64,000 bases of DNA from Hymenoscyphus infarciens (taxonomy: Eukaryota; Ascomycota; Leotiomycetes; Helotiales; Helotiaceae). This document shows, piece by piece, positions 60,616-64,000 of the stretch (positions are counted from its first letter, which is position 1; the number at the start of each line of letters is the position of its first letter). The stretch is taken from contig LLCB01000038.1 in assembly GCA_001414345.1 (NCBI GenBank), positions 186,001-250,000 of the forward strand. The letters run 5' to 3'. The translations under genes and the position numbers were made by a program. Below the pieces are notes generated by a model, which was given only the letters and a program-made list of their open reading frames with translations, made no database searches and was not told the origin of the DNA.

Positions 60616-63064
60616 TAAAATAATATTAAGGAATTATAGCCTCTTATTATTTATATACTACTTTTAAGCCTCTATTTTAAATAGTTTATATATGATTTTA
60701 ATAAATCTCTATTATTAAGTCCTCTCTCTACTCTTAAATCCTTATTATTAAAGTAAATAGATAATATTAATAGATTACTTCTTACTATTTATACTTTAAC
60801 TTTAAATCTATATTTTAAGTAGCCTTTATAGTATCTTAATTATTTAGGACCTCTTATAGAGTATTTAAACCTTTTAGATCTCTCTCTTATATAAATCTTT
60901 TTTAATAATACTAAGTTATCTTTAATAGAATCTTAATAAGTTTCTCTTATTATATCTTCTAAGACCTTATATAAGGCTTAGTCTTATATTATTAAAAAGA
61001 GGTTAGATATTATTAAAAGGAAGGCTTAAAACTTTAAAGATAGTAAGAAATTTTTTAATTATTACTTTATCTTTAACCTAATATTAATATAGGACTTTAT
61101 TCTATATATATATTCTAATAGTCTTTATTTTAAGTAAATATATTTATAATAAGTAAATTAAGTAATTCCTATAAATCTTACCTTTATAGAAGATAAGCTT
61201 AAAGACTACTATATTAATACTTAACAAATAGAAGGCTAGAGAGAGAACTGCCTATTTAATTCCTTAGTCTAAAATAGCTAGAAAAACCTTTTACTGTTCT
61301 TATATAATAAGCTAGAAGATAGTAATTAGATATAATAGCTAAATAGAATTAAGTATATTTTTAAATCTTCTCCTCTTCCTAATACTACTATTTAGTTATA
61401 TAAGAAAGCTTTAAAGGTCTTATATAAACTTATTAAGTATAGTTATCTTAGTATTTAGATAGCTTAAAATAAGATGTTTTATTATAACTAGACTCGACTT
61501 ATACTTAGTAAGGACGATATTAAGCTTAAGCTTTATATTATACTTAAACTAGATATAGGTATTAGTTTTTATTATTATATTTTTACTCTAGTAAAGTTAG
61601 TAGTTATTAATACTATACTTTAGAGGCCTTTTATTAACCTTATTATAGAATTATTCTTTATATTTTATATTATTAAAGGTAAAGATAAATAGTTACTTAT
61701 AGACGTAATTATATAAGTAAGACGTAACTGTTACTATATTATAGAAGCTTTAGACTGTTTTTTCTATAGCTAATTTAACCCTCTAGATTAGTTTATAAAT
61801 AGTAAGATTAATTAGGCTATCTAAATATATTCTATCTACTTTAATAAATCAACTACCTAAGTCTTTATCTACTTCTATATTACTAAGATATATAGAGAAA
61901 AGCTTATTTAGATATACTATATATATTCTATCGCTCTTTTTTATATATTAGATATACGAGTATGTAAAAACTATATATATAAGGTCTATATTAATATTAT
62001 AATATAGAGCCTAAAGATTTTCCTCTCTAGAGTTTATATATAGATTCTAAATATTATATAAATTAACCTAGCTTTTTAGAAAGCAGCTACTAAGTATTAA
62101 ACTATAGATAAGAAAGAGAGATAGAATAGAACTATCTCTTATAAGGAAGATGAAATAGTTGTTAATAAGTATTTTAAAACTACTATTAGAGATATAGATA
62201 AAATTATTATTAATAAGGTTTTAAATAAAGCTATAAATAAGAGTAAAACGAGAGTAAGAACGTATAAAATAGAAGCTAGTAGAGCTAATAAGAGATTAAA
62301 CTACTTAGCTTATAAAGAGGAAAATCTATATTCTACTACTTCTAAGCCTTCTTATTCTATACCTTTTAAACTAAGGAAACACTAGGTAGATATAATTAAT
62401 AGGACTCTACTAAAGAGATATAAAAAGGTATAAGATAATATAGTAGATCTAGGCACTTAAAAAGCTTATATTACTAGATAAAGTATAACGTAGTATATAT
62501 AAGCTTTAGAAATTCTCCTTATTAAGAATTAGTACTAATATAGTAGTATGCTAAATATAGAGTCTTAAGTTTAAAAGTTAGTACTCTTTAGTTTTATAGT
62601 TTTATTTTTATTTTACCTTATTTATAAATAATAAGTATATTTTATAATTTATAATAATAATAAAATAATACTAGATATATATTATCTTTTACTATTCTAT
62701 ATCTAACTTTTATTATTCTATATCTATCCTCTCTAGTAAAGTGTTATAGCTAAACCTACCTATTTATACTAAAAAGATAGTAAACGTTAACCTCGTCGTC
62801 GCTTAACCTTGTTATTATTTAACTTTATTATTAATACTAAAAGTTATAAAATTAAAACTATTTATAAATATTAAATTCTTAAATTATTAAAACCTTTTAC
62901 TATTTAATATCTAGTTTTTAATATACTATACCTAATCTATAAAGAAGTATTATAAAATATATAGTAAGTATATACTAAAAGTGTAAAAATATAATATATA
63001 TAACACTTCTTAAAGCTATAAAAAGTATTTTCCTAGAATATTATAAAACTAATCTTAATTAAAT

Positions 63065-63215
63065 ATTAAGCTAATCGTTAGTAGGTAATTAACTAGTAAG
63101 AAGATAAGCTTCTTTTTATAGATTAGCTAGGAGATAAGTAACTTATTAGTAGGTAATAAGCTTCTAAATAGTAGATAAGCTACTTATTAATAGATAAGCT
63201 AGCTAGCTAGAAACT
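63065..63215. repeat. AGATAAGCT minisatellite array
   Basis: About six imperfect copies of TAGATAAGCTACTTATTA-like units, another RIP-compartment member of the AAGCT/AGCTT family. Confidence 0.65.
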
Positions 63216-64000
63216 AGTTTATTATTACTTATATTATTTATAGCTTACTTATAAATTAGTATTAAATTAATAATTACCTACTAATAAAATATTATAGTAT
63301 TAAATAAGTAATTATTTAAGAAAAAGAACTTTTATATTTTTAGACTTATTTATTATTTATTCATCTATTTATCTATCTATATATTAATACTATTATATCT
63401 ATTCATCTATCTAGGCTTCTATATATAGTTTTATCAATTATCTACTATAAAAAAAGGTAAAAATAGAGAGAATATTAAGAGGTAGGACATAGGACTATAT
63501 AGTTAAGTATATAGAGACTAGCTTAAAATTCTAGAATATAAGTCTATAATTATAAGGTAAAGGAATAAATTAAAGCCTTATAAGTAAATTAGTAACTAAT
63601 AACTATTAAATCCTAGTAACTCTAGTTATATGTTTCTAAATCCTTCTACTATATAATTATAATATTAATATTAGTTATATTTTAGTTAAAGTAGATTTAA
63701 AACTAGAAAGGTAGTAGTAAATACTTAGAGGCAGTACCTAGGTATTATAAAGAGGATCTAGATTCTAAATAAGGTAAGCTAAGACTTATAGGATTAATAA
63801 AAGAGGTATATAAATTAAGCTATTTATATATATAGTTACTAATAATACCTAATTATAATAAAGTACTAGAGTAGTATTAAAAGAGGGTTTTAGAAGTAAG
63901 AGAGTCTCTATTAGTATCTAAGATACTTATAGCTATAGTATACTTCTTATTAGCTACCTTTAATAGTATAGTTAAAGTCTATAAGAGTAATAGTTATTAG

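Larger units (their letters stand above)
39400..64000. repeat. RIP-mutated AT-rich block, right side, at least 24.6 kb
   Basis: From about 39,390 to the window end CpA and TpG are nearly absent, TpA is in excess and stops abound. Only one ATG-started frame of more than 60 codons exists (44,142-44,372), and it is hydrophobic low-complexity sequence. The content is presumably nested, heavily mutated repeats; I could not identify element families, LTR pairs or terminal repeats. Short tandem arrays inside it are listed separately. The block runs past the window end, so its real size is unknown. Confidence 0.9.

Overview
The window is filamentous-ascomycete nuclear DNA (Pezizomycotina; a Leotiomycete-like genome is my guess, not demonstrated). 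The reasons are short GT-AG introns with CTRAC-type branch sites, protein families that fit this group, and an extreme two-compartment structure. About 34 kb of ordinary-composition DNA (roughly 5.05-39.4 kb) lies between two AT-rich blocks (1-5.04 kb and 39.4-64 kb). In those blocks CpA and TpG are almost absent and TpA is in great excess, which is the signature of repeat-induced point mutation (RIP). Almost no ATG survives there and nearly all stops are TAA/TAG, so they hold no live gene.

The central island carries five genes I can support. On the minus strand, head to tail, are an SLC35C2/triose-phosphate-transporter-like membrane protein (6.68-8.45 kb, perhaps extending to 8.735), an Ssr4-like (DUF1750) SWI/SNF-RSC subunit (9.98-12.35 kb) and a small unrecognised nuclear-looking protein (12.66-13.48 kb). 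After about 12 kb of gene-poor, repeat-bearing DNA come 6-phosphogluconate dehydrogenase (26.35-28.33 kb, minus, five exons) and, divergently transcribed, an RBM42-like single-RRM protein (29.65-30.77 kb, plus). A decayed coding region with three in-frame TGA codons lies at 32.91-33.59 kb on the minus strand.

The genes do not form a pathway: they are housekeeping functions (oxidative pentose phosphate pathway, chromatin remodelling, RNA binding, nucleotide-sugar-type transport). The unusual content is in the non-coding DNA. It includes: (i) a diverged tandem satellite of about 24 recognisable monomers, mostly about 135-190 bp apart, at 35.4-39.2 kb, abutting the large RIP block, each monomer with a short conserved core around TTGCACRTCGCAAAA; (ii) a 158-bp tandem repeat at 17.3-17.95 kb followed by an irregular array of a second motif up to about 19.9 kb; (iii) an AGCTTAC-type minisatellite found both unmutated (5.2 and 24.3-25.1 kb) and inside the RIP blocks (39.5, 47, 56, 59 and 63 kb); (iv) a complete 767-bp hAT-like non-autonomous transposon with a perfect 8-bp target duplication at 34.18-34.95 kb.

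No rRNA, convincing tRNA, CRISPR array or telomeric repeat was seen. Splice sites, domain limits and copy positions were worked out by eye.
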